A stretch of 64,000 nt of DNA from Loktanella sp. 3ANDIMAR09 (GTDB lineage: Bacteria; Pseudomonadota; Alphaproteobacteria; Rhodobacterales; Rhodobacteraceae), in contig NZ_LJAK01000002.1 in assembly GCF_001420005.1 (NCBI RefSeq), forward strand, positions 62,001-126,000, given 5' to 3'. Shown here piece by piece: positions 44,831-54,720 of the stretch (positions are counted from its first letter, which is position 1; each line of letters starts with the position of its first letter). The notes beneath the pieces are model-generated. The model saw nothing but the letters and a program-made list of their open reading frames with translations. It was not told where the DNA came from and made no database searches. The translations under genes were made by a program, and so were the position numbers.

Positions 44831-45997
44831 GGCCTTGGCGATGGCGGTGCCTGCGGCCCATCCCGACGACCAGGCCCACTGAAAATTGTAACCGCCCAGC
44901 CAGCCGGTGACGTCCACGGCCTCGCCAATGGCATAAAGCCCCGCAAGGTCCTTGGCCTCCATCGTGGCAGAGTTCAGCGCATCGGTGTCGATGCCCCCCA
45001 GGGTGACCTCGGCGGTGCGGTAGCCCTCTGACCCGGCGGGGGTCAGTTGCCAGTGGTGCAAACGTTGCGCGATGGCGGCCAGCCTGGCATCAGACAGATC
45101 GGCAAGGTTCGATTTTGGCAAGTCATCGGCCAGATACGCGACAAGGCGGGCGGGCAAATGTTGTGAAAGGACAGTGGTCAGGGCACGGCGACCGGCGGTC
45201 TGCCGCGCGGATTTCAGCAGATCGAACAGCGCGGTTTGCGGCGACAGGTCCAGCGTGATGCTCTCGCCCTCTTGCCAATAGCTTGACGCTTGCAGGATCG
45301 CGGGCCCGGACAGGCCACGGTGGGTGAACAAGGTGGCCTCTTCAAAGGCGGGCCCTTGTCCCTGCGCCCGGCTGTGCAGCGCGACACCGGCGAGCGGTTT
45401 GAAGGTATCGCCGAAGGTCAGTGGCACGAGGCCGGGACGGGGCGTGACCAGTGGCAGTCCGAATTGTGCGGCAATCTGATAGGCCAGTCCGGTCGCCCCC
45501 ATCTTGGGGATGGATTTGCCGCCCGTGGCCAGAACGAGGTTGCGCGCGGTGATCCGCGTCTCGCGCCCCTCGCGCATCAGGCTGACCCGGAATGCGCCGT
45601 CATGGGTGATCTCGCCCACGGTGGTCTGCAACCACAGCTGTGCGCCGGCGCGATCCATCTCGGCGCGCAGCATTGCGATGATCTGTTTTGCGCTGTCGTC
45701 GCAAAACAGCTGCCCCAACGTCTTTTCGTGCCGTGCGATGCCGTGGGCGTTCACCAGATCGATGAAATCCCACTGGGTATAGCGCGACAGCGCCGACTTC
45801 ATGAAATGTGGATTGGCACAGATGAAATTGGCTGGTTCCGCGTAAAGGTTGGTGAAATTGCAGCGCCCGCCACCGGAGATGCGAATTTTCTCGCCCGGTG
45901 CCCGTGCGTGATCGACCACAATCGTCGACGGTCCCGCATGGGCCGCGGCCATCATTCCGGCAGCACCGGCCCCCAATATCAACGTGTTCACCTGCAT
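44813..45997 (-). CDS. HI0933-family FAD-dependent oxidoreductase
   Basis: 394 aa flavoprotein: GAGAAGMMAAAHA at the N-terminus (FAD), GEKIRISGGGRCNFTN, LATGGKSIPKMGATGLAY, and GLYAIGEAVDVTGWLGGYNFQWAWSSG at the C-terminus. It belongs to the family sometimes named aminoacetone oxidase or BaiN-like; the real reaction is not settled. It lies antisense within the dcw cluster, between murD and ftsW. Confidence 0.85.
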   Translation of the reverse strand: MQVNTLILGAGAAGMMAAAHAGPSTIVVDHARAPGEKIRISGGGRCNFTNLYAEPANFICANPHFMKSALSRYTQWDFIDLVNAHGIARHEKTLGQLFCDDSAKQIIAMLRAEMDRAGAQLWLQTTVGEITHDGAFRVSLMREGRETRITARNLVLATGGKSIPKMGATGLAYQIAAQFGLPLVTPRPGLVPLTFGDTFKPLAGVALHSRAQGQGPAFEEATLFTHRGLSGPAILQASSYWQEGESITLDLSPQTALFDLLKSARQTAGRRALTTVLSQHLPARLVAYLADDLPKSNLADLSDARLAAIAQRLHHWQLTPAGSEGYRTAEVTLGGIDTDALNSATMEAKDLAGLYAIGEAVDVTGWLGGYNFQWAWSSGWAAGTAIAKAAHHLA

Positions 45998-46151
45998 GAC
46001 GGCGGGTTCGCCCGAAATGGCGGCGTTTGCAAGAGCCTGCCTGCGCAGGGGCCTGCGTCAATTAGAAGTAGAATCAGCGCCGCAATCGGGTTAACGTTTC
46101 CCTCAGACCCGGAGAAACCGGGCGAAACGAGGCAATTCGGGCGGAATTTGC

Positions 46152-47321
46152 ATGACCGAGATGGTGTATGGCGCGCCACGCGTGGTGACAGGTGATCCTG
46201 TCTTGCCGCGCTGGTGGCGGACGATCGACAAATGGACGATGTGCTGCATCCTGGTGCTGTTCGGCATCGGCATGTTGCTGGGACTGGCGGCCTCACCGCC
46301 GCTGGCTGCGAAAAACGGGCTGCCGCCGTTCTATTATGTCACGCGCCAGGCCTTTTTTGGCGGGATGGCCATTGCCGCGATGTTCGGGTTTTCGTTGATG
46401 TCGCCGGTGATGGTGCGCCGTCTGGGTGTTCTGGGATTCCTCGCGGCCTTTGTCGCGCTGGCCTTGCTGCCGATCCTTGGCACCGATTTCGGCAAGGGGG
46501 CCACGCGCTGGTATTCACTAGGGTTTGCCTCGGTCCAGCCGTCAGAATTTCTAAAGCCAGGGTTCGTGATCATGTCCGCTTGGATGATGGCGGCCGCCAT
46601 GAGCGTGGGCGGCCCGCCGGGACGGCTGTACAGTTTTGCGCTGACGCTGATTATCGTGACCTTTCTCGCCCTCCAGCCTGACTTCGGTCAAGCCTGTCTG
46701 GTGCTGTTCGCCTGGGGCGTGATGTATTTCGTGGCCGGTGCGCCGATGGTCTTGCTGATGGGGCTCGCGGCCTGCGTCGTGGGCGTCGGGTTCTTCGCCT
46801 ACAACAGCTCCGAACACTTTGCCCGCCGTATCAACGGTTTCCTGTCGCCCGATGTCGATCCCACGACCCAGCTGGGCTATGCGACCAACGCCATCCGCGA
46901 GGGCGGGTTTTTCGGTGTCGGCGTGGGCGAGGGTCAGGTGAAATGGTCGCTGCCCGACGCGCATACCGATTTTATCATCGCCGTCGCAGCCGAGGAATAC
47001 GGCCTGATCTGCGTGGTGGTGATCATTGCGCTTTATGCCGTGATCGTCGTGCGCAGCCTGTCGCGCCTGATGCGGGAACGCGATCCGTTCATCCGGCTGG
47101 CGGGGACCGGGCTTGCCTGCGCATTCGGCGTACAGGCCATGATCAACATGGGCGTGGCGGTGCGGCTGCTGCCGGCCAAGGGCATGACCCTGCCGTTCGT
47201 GAGCTATGGTGGATCGTCGCTGATCGCGACCGGGATCGCCGTGGGCATGCTGCTGGCTTTCACCCGCAGCCGTCCGCAGGGCGAAATCGGTGACATCCTG
47301 ATGCGGCGGGCCACACGATGA
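46152..47321 (+). CDS. ftsW: septal peptidoglycan glycosyltransferase FtsW
   Basis: 389 aa SEDS-family membrane protein of about ten helices. Signatures: [40 protein letters not shown], and [21 protein letters not shown]. It polymerises lipid II at the septum with FtsI. The 154 bp ahead of it separate it from the opposite-strand FAD gene, so it must have its own promoter; one GANTC site lies there (46071). Confidence 0.95.
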   Translation: MTEMVYGAPRVVTGDPVLPRWWRTIDKWTMCCILVLFGIGMLLGLAASPPLAAKNGLPPFYYVTRQAFFGGMAIAAMFGFSLMSPVMVRRLGVLGFLAAFVALALLPILGTDFGKGATRWYSLGFASVQPSEFLKPGFVIMSAWMMAAAMSVGGPPGRLYSFALTLIIVTFLALQPDFGQACLVLFAWGVMYFVAGAPMVLLMGLAACVVGVGFFAYNSSEHFARRINGFLSPDVDPTTQLGYATNAIREGGFFGVGVGEGQVKWSLPDAHTDFIIAVAAEEYGLICVVVIIALYAVIVVRSLSRLMRERDPFIRLAGTGLACAFGVQAMINMGVAVRLLPAKGMTLPFVSYGGSSLIATGIAVGMLLAFTRSRPQGEIGDILMRRATR

Positions 47322-48409
47322 GCAAGCTGTTGATGATCGCGGCCGGTGGCACCGGCGGGCACATGTTTCCCGCACAGGCCCTGGCCGAGGCGATGCTGGC
47401 GCGCGGGTGGCGGGTCAAATTGTCTACCGATGAGCGTGGAGCGCGCTATGCCGGTGGCTTTCCGGACGCGGTTGAGGTGACGACGGTTGCCAGCGCCACC
47501 TTCGCGCGTGGCGGTGTGCTGGCCAAACTGGGTGTGCCGCTGCGCATCGCGGGGGGTGCGCTTCAGGCCATCATGGGCATGCGGCGTGACCGGCCCGATG
47601 TGGTCGTGGGATTCGGCGGGTATCCCGCCATTCCCGCGATGACGGCCGCGACCGTGCTGGGCATCCCGCGCATGATCCATGAACAAAACGGCGTGTTGGG
47701 CCGCGTGAACCAGATGTTTGCCAAACGGGTTGACGCCATTGCCTGCGGCACCTGGCCTACGGAATTGCCCGAAGGGGTTGCGGGCATCCACACGGGCAAT
47801 CCCGTGCGCCAGGCGATCCTTGATCGTGCCGGGGCTGGCTATATTCCGCCGGGTGATTACCCGATGTCGGTGCTGGTGATCGGCGGATCGCAGGGCGCGC
47901 GTATTCTGTCCGACGTCGTGCCTGCGGCGATCGCGGCCTTGCCGGCTGAGGTGAGACGCAACATTCGCGTGCATCAGCAAGCCCGCGCCGAGGACGTCGC
48001 CCGCGTGGACGCATTTTATGCCGAGGCCGGGATCGCGGCTGATGTGCAGACGTTCTTTTACGACATCCCGACACTGATGGCCGAGGCGCAGCTGGTCATC
48101 GCGCGGTCCGGTGCCAGCACGGTGGCAGACCTCAGTGTGATCGGGCGGCCAGCCGTGTTCGTCCCGCTTGCCAGTGCCATACGGGATGAGCAATCGGCCA
48201 ACGCCCGTCAGATGGTCGATGCGGGGGCCGCAATTCTGATGCCAGAGAGCAAGTTCACGCCCGAGGCGTTGGCCGAGCACATGGAAACTGTCCTGTTGCA
48301 CCCAACCGGGGCCGGACAAATGGCGCAGGCGGCCTTGTCCTGCGGGATACCGGACGCTACGGAGCGTCTTTCTGCGCTGGTCTTGGACCTTGCGGGTGAA
48401 CACAGATGA
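47318..48409 (+). CDS. murG: lipid II synthase MurG
   Basis: 363 aa GT28 glycosyltransferase. [53 protein letters not shown] and [11 protein letters not shown] are the MurG motifs. It adds GlcNAc to lipid I. Overlaps ftsW and murC in ATGA. Confidence 0.97.
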   Translation: MSKLLMIAAGGTGGHMFPAQALAEAMLARGWRVKLSTDERGARYAGGFPDAVEVTTVASATFARGGVLAKLGVPLRIAGGALQAIMGMRRDRPDVVVGFGGYPAIPAMTAATVLGIPRMIHEQNGVLGRVNQMFAKRVDAIACGTWPTELPEGVAGIHTGNPVRQAILDRAGAGYIPPGDYPMSVLVIGGSQGARILSDVVPAAIAALPAEVRRNIRVHQQARAEDVARVDAFYAEAGIAADVQTFFYDIPTLMAEAQLVIARSGASTVADLSVIGRPAVFVPLASAIRDEQSANARQMVDAGAAILMPESKFTPEALAEHMETVLLHPTGAGQMAQAALSCGIPDATERLSALVLDLAGEHR

Positions 48410-49824
48410 TGGACGGGAGTTTGCAGCATATGGCACCGACGAAATTGCCACTGGACGTAGGTCCCATTCATTTTGTGGGCATCGGCGGGATCGGCATGTC
48501 CGGCATCGCAGAGGTGCTGATGAAACATGGCTACACCGTGCAGGGGTCCGACCTGAAGGCCACGCCAATCACCAAACGCCTGTCGGACATGGGTGCCCAG
48601 GTGTTCATCGGTCAGGTGGCCGAAAACCTTGCCGATGCGCAGGTCGTGGTGATTTCCTCGGCCATCAAACCGGGCAATGCCGAACTGGACGCGGCGCGCG
48701 CGCGCGGGCTGCCGGTGGTGCGCCGGGCCGAAATGCTGGCCGAGCTGATGCGGCTGAAATCCAACGTGGCTGTCGCGGGCACCCACGGCAAGACGACGAC
48801 GACCACCATGGTCGCGGCGCTGCTGGACGAGGGGGGCATTGACCCCACGGTCGTGAACGGCGGCATCATCCATGCCTATGGGTCCAATGCCCGCATGGGG
48901 CAGGGCGAGTGGATGGTCGTGGAGGCGGATGAGAGTGACGGGACATTCAACCGCCTGCCCGCCACCATCGCCATCGTCACCAACATCGACCCCGAACACA
49001 TGGACCACTGGGGCACGATCGAAAACCTGCGTCAGGGCTTCCTCGACTTCGTGTCCAACATTCCGTTCTACGGCCTTGCCGTCTGCTGCACCGACAACCC
49101 CGAGGTGCAGGCGTTGGTGGGCAAGATCACCGACCGCCGGGTCGTGACCTTCGGGTTCAATGCGCAGGCCGACGTGCGTGCGATCAACCTGACCTATGAG
49201 GGGGGCAAGGCGCATTTCGACATCGCCCTGCAATCCGAGGACGACGTGATCACGGGCTGCGTGCTGCCCATGCCCGGCGATCACAACGTATCCAACGCGC
49301 TGTCCGCCGTTGCCGTCGCGCGGCACCTTGGCATGACCAAGGCGCAGATCCGCGCGGCACTGGCAGGCTTTGGCGGCGTGAACCGCCGGTTCACACTTGT
49401 GGGCGAGGTCGGCGGCATCACGATCATCGACGATTACGGCCATCACCCGGTGGAGATTACGGCCGTGCTCAAGGCCGCGCGTCAGGCGACCAAGGGCCGC
49501 GTGATCGCCGTTCACCAGCCACACCGCTATTCGCGCCTGTCGCATCATTTCGATGAATTCTGCGCCTGTTTCAACGACGCCGATGTCGTGGGAATTTCGG
49601 ACGTCTATGCCGCAGGCGAAGACCCCATCCCCGGCGCATCGCGCGACGATCTGGTCGCAGGGCTGATCCGCCACGGCCACCGCCACGCGCGGGCGGTGTC
49701 GTCCGAAGAAGACCTCGAACGCCTCGTGCGCGAACAAGCCGTGCCGGGCGATATGGTCGTCTGCCTCGGCGCCGGGACGATTTCCGCCTGGGCCTACGCC
49801 CTGAAAGACCGGCTGGCAGGCTAG
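48406..49824 (+). CDS. murC: UDP-MurNAc-L-alanine ligase MurC
   Basis: 472 aa. The start at 48406 overlaps the murG stop; ATG at 48430 is an alternative. [18 protein letters not shown] fold, ATP loop [24 protein letters not shown], and [11 protein letters not shown]. It adds the first alanine of the stem peptide. Confidence 0.96.
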   Translation: MMDGSLQHMAPTKLPLDVGPIHFVGIGGIGMSGIAEVLMKHGYTVQGSDLKATPITKRLSDMGAQVFIGQVAENLADAQVVVISSAIKPGNAELDAARARGLPVVRRAEMLAELMRLKSNVAVAGTHGKTTTTTMVAALLDEGGIDPTVVNGGIIHAYGSNARMGQGEWMVVEADESDGTFNRLPATIAIVTNIDPEHMDHWGTIENLRQGFLDFVSNIPFYGLAVCCTDNPEVQALVGKITDRRVVTFGFNAQADVRAINLTYEGGKAHFDIALQSEDDVITGCVLPMPGDHNVSNALSAVAVARHLGMTKAQIRAALAGFGGVNRRFTLVGEVGGITIIDDYGHHPVEITAVLKAARQATKGRVIAVHQPHRYSRLSHHFDEFCACFNDADVVGISDVYAAGEDPIPGASRDDLVAGLIRHGHRHARAVSSEEDLERLVREQAVPGDMVVCLGAGTISAWAYALKDRLAG

Positions 49825-49828
49825 GGCA

Positions 49829-51412
49829 GTGGAAGTTGCAGAGGTTCAGGACAAGGAGAGCCTAAAGCGGTATCTGGACGCGCTGCCAGAAGATGTGCGG
49901 CTGATTACGGCGCGCCGTGTTGCGTTCCGCGCGGCAGCAAGGGTGTTACCACTTGGTGCGAAATGCTTCGAAAAACTTCCGCAGAATGGCCACACACAAT
50001 ATCTCGGTCTGTCAATTTTTGGTGCATCGGCAATCGGCGGATCAGCGGCAGTCTGGCCTAGCCGACCATCTACCGCCACCGCTTCTGCTGCCGCGTCTGC
50101 TGCTGCTGCTGCATATGTCGTCGGGACCGATGCAGACTCAGTCCGTGCCGCGGTCGCCTATGCCGCTTTTGCAGCCGCCAGCGCCGCATACACCAGTGTC
50201 CCAGGCGCTGAAGTCGACGCAGCTGGCGGCGGCGCGGCCATGGCGGCTGGCGGAGCTAAAATAGTTGATTTATGGCTGGCTGTCAGAGCCGATCTGACAG
50301 CAGAGGTCGAACTGCCAAAGGCGGACATGACAGGCCTTTGGACGGCATTGCCTCAGCCTGACGATCTGCGCGACGATTGGGCGACGGTAAAGCAGATTTT
50401 GTGCGATGACACATCCGCCGACTGGTCGTTCTGGATCGCGTGGTATGAACGCGTCCTGTCTGGCCGTGATTTTCTGGCGGCAGACATGGCCGACATTTTG
50501 AACAAGCTGGGCCATGATGACTGGAAAAAAGGCCCCGCCCACGTCAATCCGATGTTTGACGCTGTGCTGGGGCGCTATCGCGCAGAGGATTTTGAGGCAG
50601 GCCATGCTTACGGTTTGCGGGCGCTGGTTAACCGCAAAAAGGATCGGCTTGATCTGATTGCGGTCAAAGCCGTCGATCTGTCTGAGATTGTGAAAAAATT
50701 GCGAGGCGCGTTGAGCGACTATAAGCGGCGCAGTAATCGAGGGACTTCGGACAACCAGCTCAACGCGATGTGCTACGATACGCTGGAACCTGAATTGGCT
50801 GATTTTCGAAAGGTCATTAGCAAGTACAAGGAAAACCCACAGGCCCTGCACGATGAAATCATAAGATACGAAAAACACGTCATGCGTGTTTTGCAGGATC
50901 AGGATTTGCCGCCAGCGGCCGAGGTTGCCAGCCTGATCGACGACATGCGTGCCGCACAGTCCGAAATTTGCCTGATGTCGGAAGAGGTGCGCGCAAAGGA
51001 AAAACTGCGCACCGCGATTGCAGTCGAAAAGGCGACTGAAGCCCAGACACTGCAAGCGATCCGCAATTGCCTCGGCATGATGACCGACGGCACAGATGAG
51101 ATGGAGTTATTTGCCGGTTTGGCGGTCAAGGCGCTGGTCGATCCTGATGCAACGGAGACAGAGAAGCAAATGGCGTGGCAGTTCGCCTATCGCATGGGTG
51201 CCAACGCCGCGACGACGATCAAGAGCTACGAGGAAGAGGTTGGGGCGGACAAAACCAACCTTGGAAAGCGTCTTAAGGACGTGTCTGATATGGCAGTGGC
51301 AGGTGATAAGTTCGTCGATGTTCTTCAGGAGGCGGTCGCAGAAAGCGCGCCTTGGGTCGACGGATACTTTAAGTATCTTGGCGAAAATGGATTTCCGGGG
51401 ATGCTTTCATGA
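49829..51412 (+). CDS. orphan 527-aa protein inside the dcw cluster
   Basis: Starts with GTG 4 bases after the murC stop and ends overlapping the DUF2484 start in ATGA, so it sits within the transcription unit. I do not recognise the family. Visible parts: an N-terminal domain (residues 1-75), an alanine-rich segment (82-122), a region with WSFWIAWYERVLSGRD (from Trp199) and GHDDWKKGPAHVN, and a helical, charged C-terminal half with possible coiled coil (KEKLRTAIAVEKATEAQ). The tryptophan segment resembles one I associate with uncharacterised alphaproteobacterial proteins having Ala-rich runs. No signal peptide or membrane segment is evident. Codon use looks less GC-biased than the flanking mur genes (TTA, ATA and CTA appear), suggesting later acquisition. 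Confidence 0.75.
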   Translation: MEVAEVQDKESLKRYLDALPEDVRLITARRVAFRAAARVLPLGAKCFEKLPQNGHTQYLGLSIFGASAIGGSAAVWPSRPSTATASAAASAAAAAYVVGTDADSVRAAVAYAAFAAASAAYTSVPGAEVDAAGGGAAMAAGGAKIVDLWLAVRADLTAEVELPKADMTGLWTALPQPDDLRDDWATVKQILCDDTSADWSFWIAWYERVLSGRDFLAADMADILNKLGHDDWKKGPAHVNPMFDAVLGRYRAEDFEAGHAYGLRALVNRKKDRLDLIAVKAVDLSEIVKKLRGALSDYKRRSNRGTSDNQLNAMCYDTLEPELADFRKVISKYKENPQALHDEIIRYEKHVMRVLQDQDLPPAAEVASLIDDMRAAQSEICLMSEEVRAKEKLRTAIAVEKATEAQTLQAIRNCLGMMTDGTDEMELFAGLAVKALVDPDATETEKQMAWQFAYRMGANAATTIKSYEEEVGADKTNLGKRLKDVSDMAVAGDKFVDVLQEAVAESAPWVDGYFKYLGENGFPGMLS

Positions 51413-51663
51413 CCCCCTCCCTCATCATCGCGGCGCTTTGGGTCATTGCAGCGACCATCACCGCCTTCCTTTCCATGCGATACCAATATGTGCCGGGGGT
51501 GGCCTTGTTGCTGGTGGCACCCGTGCTGATCGTCTGGCTGGCCGTTGATCTGGGGTGGATCGTGGGGCTGGTGGCGACGCTGGCCTTTGTCTCGATGTTT
51601 CGCAATCCGCTGCGTTACCTGATCGCGCGGCTGCGAGGCCACCACCCGGAGGTGCCAAAATGA
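51409..51663 (+). CDS. DUF2484 membrane protein 1
   Basis: 84 aa, two or three membrane helices (SLIIAALWVIAATITAFL; VPGVALLLVAPVLIVWLAV) and a basic end NPLRYLIARLRG. DUF2484 genes next to murB are typical of Rhodobacterales. Overlaps both neighbours in ATGA. A role in envelope growth is suggested only by position. Confidence 0.82.
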   Translation: MTPSLIIAALWVIAATITAFLSMRYQYVPGVALLLVAPVLIVWLAVDLGWIVGLVATLAFVSMFRNPLRYLIARLRGHHPEVPK

Positions 51664-51920
51664 GCCTGCCCATCATCCTTGGCCTGCTGTGGCTGATCGC
51701 CGCCAATGTGGTCGCGATGTTCCCGTCACGTGACAATCACTGGCGCTTTGCCTATGGCATGATCGCCCTTGGCATCCCCCTGCTTGGGTGGGTGACCTGG
51801 GTGAATGGTCCGCTGATCGGGCTGTTGTTCATGGCGGCTGGCTGCTCTGTCCTGCGCTGGCCCATCATCTATCTGGGCCGCTGGTTACGTGCCCGTCGTC
51901 CGCAGGAGCCTGCCGAATGA
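51660..51920 (+). CDS. DUF2484 membrane protein 2
   Basis: 86 aa. Same layout as the preceding protein: [21 protein letters not shown], a middle helix, and [16 protein letters not shown]. The two are diverged tandem paralogues. ATGA overlaps tie it to the first copy and to murB. Confidence 0.82.
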   Translation: MSLPIILGLLWLIAANVVAMFPSRDNHWRFAYGMIALGIPLLGWVTWVNGPLIGLLFMAAGCSVLRWPIIYLGRWLRARRPQEPAE

Positions 51921-52855
51921 TCGACCTTCCATCCGTGCGCGGCACGCTGACACCCGATCGCCCGCTGGACAGCCTGACCTGGCTGCGCGTCGGTGGTCCT
52001 GCCGATGTGCTGTTCCAGCCTGCCGATGCCGATGATCTGGCGGATTTTTTGCGCGCGCTCGACCCGGCGGTGCCCGTGTTCCCGATGGGCGTGGGGTCGA
52101 ACCTGATTGTGCGCGACGGCGGCGTGCGCGGCGTGGTGATCCGGCTGGGGCGTGGGTTCAACGCGATCACGGTGGACGGCAATACGGTGACGGCCGGGGC
52201 TGCTGCCCTTGATGCCCACGTGGCGCGCCGCGCGGCCGAGGCGGGCGTCGATCTGACATTTCTGCGCACCATTCCCGGCAGTATCGGCGGGGCCGTGCGG
52301 ATGAATGCGGGCTGTTACGGGTCCTATGTGGCGGATGTCTTTGTCAGCGCGGATGTCGTGCTGCGCGATGGCACGCGGGCCACCCTGCGGGCCGAGGATC
52401 TGCAATTTCAATACCGGTCCAGCACGTTGGCCGATGGGGCCGTGCTGGTCGGCGCGACGCTGCGCGGCCCCATGGGTGATCCGCAAGAGCTGGAGCAGCG
52501 CATGGCGGACCAGCTGGCAAAACGGGACCAGACCCAACCGACCAGGGACCGCACGGCGGGCAGCACGTTCCGCAATCCGGTGGGCCATTCGTCCACCGGG
52601 CGCGATGACGACACCCACGAACTGAAGGCGTGGAAGGTGATCGAGGACGCCGGCATGCGCGGCGCGACCCTTGGTGGTGCTGTCATGAACTTGATGCATG
52701 CCAACTTTTTGACCAATGCCGGTGGTGCCACTGCCGCAGACCTCGAAGATTTGGGTGAAAAGGTCAGAAAGAGGGTTTACGCCGAATCGGGCGTCACACT
52801 AGAGTGGGAAATCATGCGGGTCGGCGAACGGGCCCCGCATGACACCAAGACATAA
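51917..52855 (+). CDS. murB: UDP-N-acetylenolpyruvoylglucosamine reductase MurB
   Basis: 312 aa from the ATG at 51917. FAD-binding [16 protein letters not shown] and [30 protein letters not shown], and TAGSTFRNP with the catalytic Ser. It makes UDP-MurNAc with NADPH. Confidence 0.97.
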   Translation: MIDLPSVRGTLTPDRPLDSLTWLRVGGPADVLFQPADADDLADFLRALDPAVPVFPMGVGSNLIVRDGGVRGVVIRLGRGFNAITVDGNTVTAGAAALDAHVARRAAEAGVDLTFLRTIPGSIGGAVRMNAGCYGSYVADVFVSADVVLRDGTRATLRAEDLQFQYRSSTLADGAVLVGATLRGPMGDPQELEQRMADQLAKRDQTQPTRDRTAGSTFRNPVGHSSTGRDDDTHELKAWKVIEDAGMRGATLGGAVMNLMHANFLTNAGGATAADLEDLGEKVRKRVYAESGVTLEWEIMRVGERAPHDTKT

Positions 52856-52900
52856 TCCCCGAAAAGGGGCGGCCCCGGGCAAGGGCCATTTCATAATGAC

Positions 52901-52916
52901 GGGTCGCAAACGACCC
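52901..52916 (+). other. short hairpin ahead of ddl
   Basis: GGGTCG and CGACCC pair around CAAA, 20 bp before the ddl start; CCCC/GGGG around GAAAA lies at 52857-52869. They may affect read-through between murB and ddl. No T-run follows. Confidence 0.3.
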
Positions 52917-52936
52917 GCGAGCGAGGCGGTAAGGGC

Positions 52937-53851
52937 ATGTCATCAGTGGCACCCTCTAAAGTTGTTGTCCTCATGGGCGGCCCATCGGCAGAGCGAGAGG
53001 TCTCGCTGTCAACGGGCCGCGAATGTGCGGCGGCGCTTGTCGAGGCAGGATTTGACGTAACAGAACTGGATGCAGGCCCCGATCTGGCCGCGCGTCTGGC
53101 AGATATCGCACCCGATGTGGTGTTCAACGCCCTGCATGGTCGCTGGGGCGAGGACGGCTGCGTGCAGGGTCTGCTGGAATGGATGCGCATTCCCTATACC
53201 CACAGCGGTGTGCTGGCCTCGGCGCTGACACTGGACAAGCAACGGACCAAGGCGGCCTATGTGGACGGGGGACTTCCGGTTGTGCCCAGCCTGATTGCGG
53301 CCTCCGCCGATGTGCGCGCCGGTCACGTCATGGCACCGCCCTATGTGGTCAAACCCAATAACGAAGGGTCCAGTGTCGGGATCTATCTGGTGCACGATAT
53401 GGCCGATGCACCGCCGCCGCTGTCGGATGACATGCCTGACCGCGTGATGGTCGAGGCCTTTGCGCCGGGGCGTGAACTGACCGTCACCGTTTTGGGCAAC
53501 CGGTCCCTGACCGTGACCGATATCCTGACGGACGGTTGGTATGACTACGATGCCAAATACAAGGCCGGTGGTTCGCGCCACGTCATCCCCGCCGATCTGC
53601 CGCAGGACATTTTCGATGCCTGCATGGACTATGCGCTCAAGGCACATCTGCTGCTGGGGTGTCGCGGTATCAGCCGCACCGATTTTCGCTGGGATGAAAC
53701 CCGCGATCTGGATGGCTTGATCCTGCTGGAAACCAACACGCAACCCGGTATGACCCCCACATCGCTGGCCCCTGAACAGGCGGCCCATGTCGGAATCGAT
53801 TTCCCGACCCTGTGCCGCACCTTGGTCGAGGATGCGTCATGCGACCGGTGA
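52937..53851 (+). CDS. ddl: D-alanine-D-alanine ligase
   Basis: 304 aa ATP-grasp ligase. VVVLMGGPSAEREVSLSTG, LHGRWGEDGCVQGLLEWMRIPYTHSG, KPNNEGSSVGIY, and LLETNTQPGMTPTSL (family usual NTMPGMT; here Gln replaces Met). It makes the dipeptide used by MurF. Overlaps ftsQ by 13 bases. Confidence 0.95.
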   Translation: MSSVAPSKVVVLMGGPSAEREVSLSTGRECAAALVEAGFDVTELDAGPDLAARLADIAPDVVFNALHGRWGEDGCVQGLLEWMRIPYTHSGVLASALTLDKQRTKAAYVDGGLPVVPSLIAASADVRAGHVMAPPYVVKPNNEGSSVGIYLVHDMADAPPPLSDDMPDRVMVEAFAPGRELTVTVLGNRSLTVTDILTDGWYDYDAKYKAGGSRHVIPADLPQDIFDACMDYALKAHLLLGCRGISRTDFRWDETRDLDGLILLETNTQPGMTPTSLAPEQAAHVGIDFPTLCRTLVEDASCDR

Positions 53852-54720
53852 CCCGACCGATCCGTGATCCCGCTCCGTCGAAATGGGGCTATCGCTGGCA
53901 GCGCTGGATGCTGACGCCCGGTGTGCGCACCGGTTTGCGGTTGGGTGTGCCGGCCCTGATCATCGCGGCCATCGCTGGCGGTTGGTCGATGAACGCGGGC
54001 AACCGGGCACTGCTGGCTGAACGGATCACCGCGGCACAGCAGGCGTTTCAGGAACGTCCGCAATTCATGGTGTCGGGCCTTGCGATCAACGGCACCGACG
54101 AGGAACTGGCCGACGCGGTTGCAAGCCTCGTGGAGACCGAATTTCCGGTGTCATCCTTTGACCTGGATCTGAACAAGCTGCGCGATGATGTCGTCGCACT
54201 TGATGCGGTGGCCGAGGCCCGCGTGCGGGTCGGTGACGCGGGTGCGCTGGAAATCAACGTGACACCGCGTGTGCCGGTCGCGATCTGGCGCACGCCCGAC
54301 GGGCTGCGGATGATCGATGCGGAGGGTGTGTTCGCGGGCGATCTGGCCGCGCGGGTCGACCGGCTGGATTTGCCGCTGATCGGTGGTGACGGTGTGCAGG
54401 GCCATATCGACGAGGCGCTGACCCTGTTCCGGAGTGCGGGTCCCATCGCGGATCGCATGCGCGGGTTGGTGCGGGTCAGCGGTCGGCGCTGGAACATGGT
54501 GCTGGAGGACGGTCAGCAGTTGTTGTTGCCCGCTGACGCACCGGTCGCGGCACTGGACCGGATCATCGCGCTGCACGAGGCGCAGGATCTTCTGGATCGC
54601 GACGTGGCAATCGTCGACATGCGCATGCCGCAGCGACCGACGGTCCGGATGAACCCAGAGGCGGTGGCGGCAACGCGTAACGCCGCGACGACAGGCAGAA
54701 TTCAACAGGTGGGGCAGTGA
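53839..54720 (+). CDS. ftsQ: cell division protein FtsQ
   Basis: 293 aa from the ATG at 53839. A cytoplasmic N-terminus, one membrane helix (LGVPALIIAAIAGGW), then a POTRA domain (FMVSGLAINGTDEELADAV) and the beta domain (RVRVGDAGALEINVTPRVPVAIWR). It links FtsL/FtsB to the divisome. Ends in TGATG with ftsA. Confidence 0.93.
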   Translation: MRPVTRPIRDPAPSKWGYRWQRWMLTPGVRTGLRLGVPALIIAAIAGGWSMNAGNRALLAERITAAQQAFQERPQFMVSGLAINGTDEELADAVASLVETEFPVSSFDLDLNKLRDDVVALDAVAEARVRVGDAGALEINVTPRVPVAIWRTPDGLRMIDAEGVFAGDLAARVDRLDLPLIGGDGVQGHIDEALTLFRSAGPIADRMRGLVRVSGRRWNMVLEDGQQLLLPADAPVAALDRIIALHEAQDLLDRDVAIVDMRMPQRPTVRMNPEAVAATRNAATTGRIQQVGQ

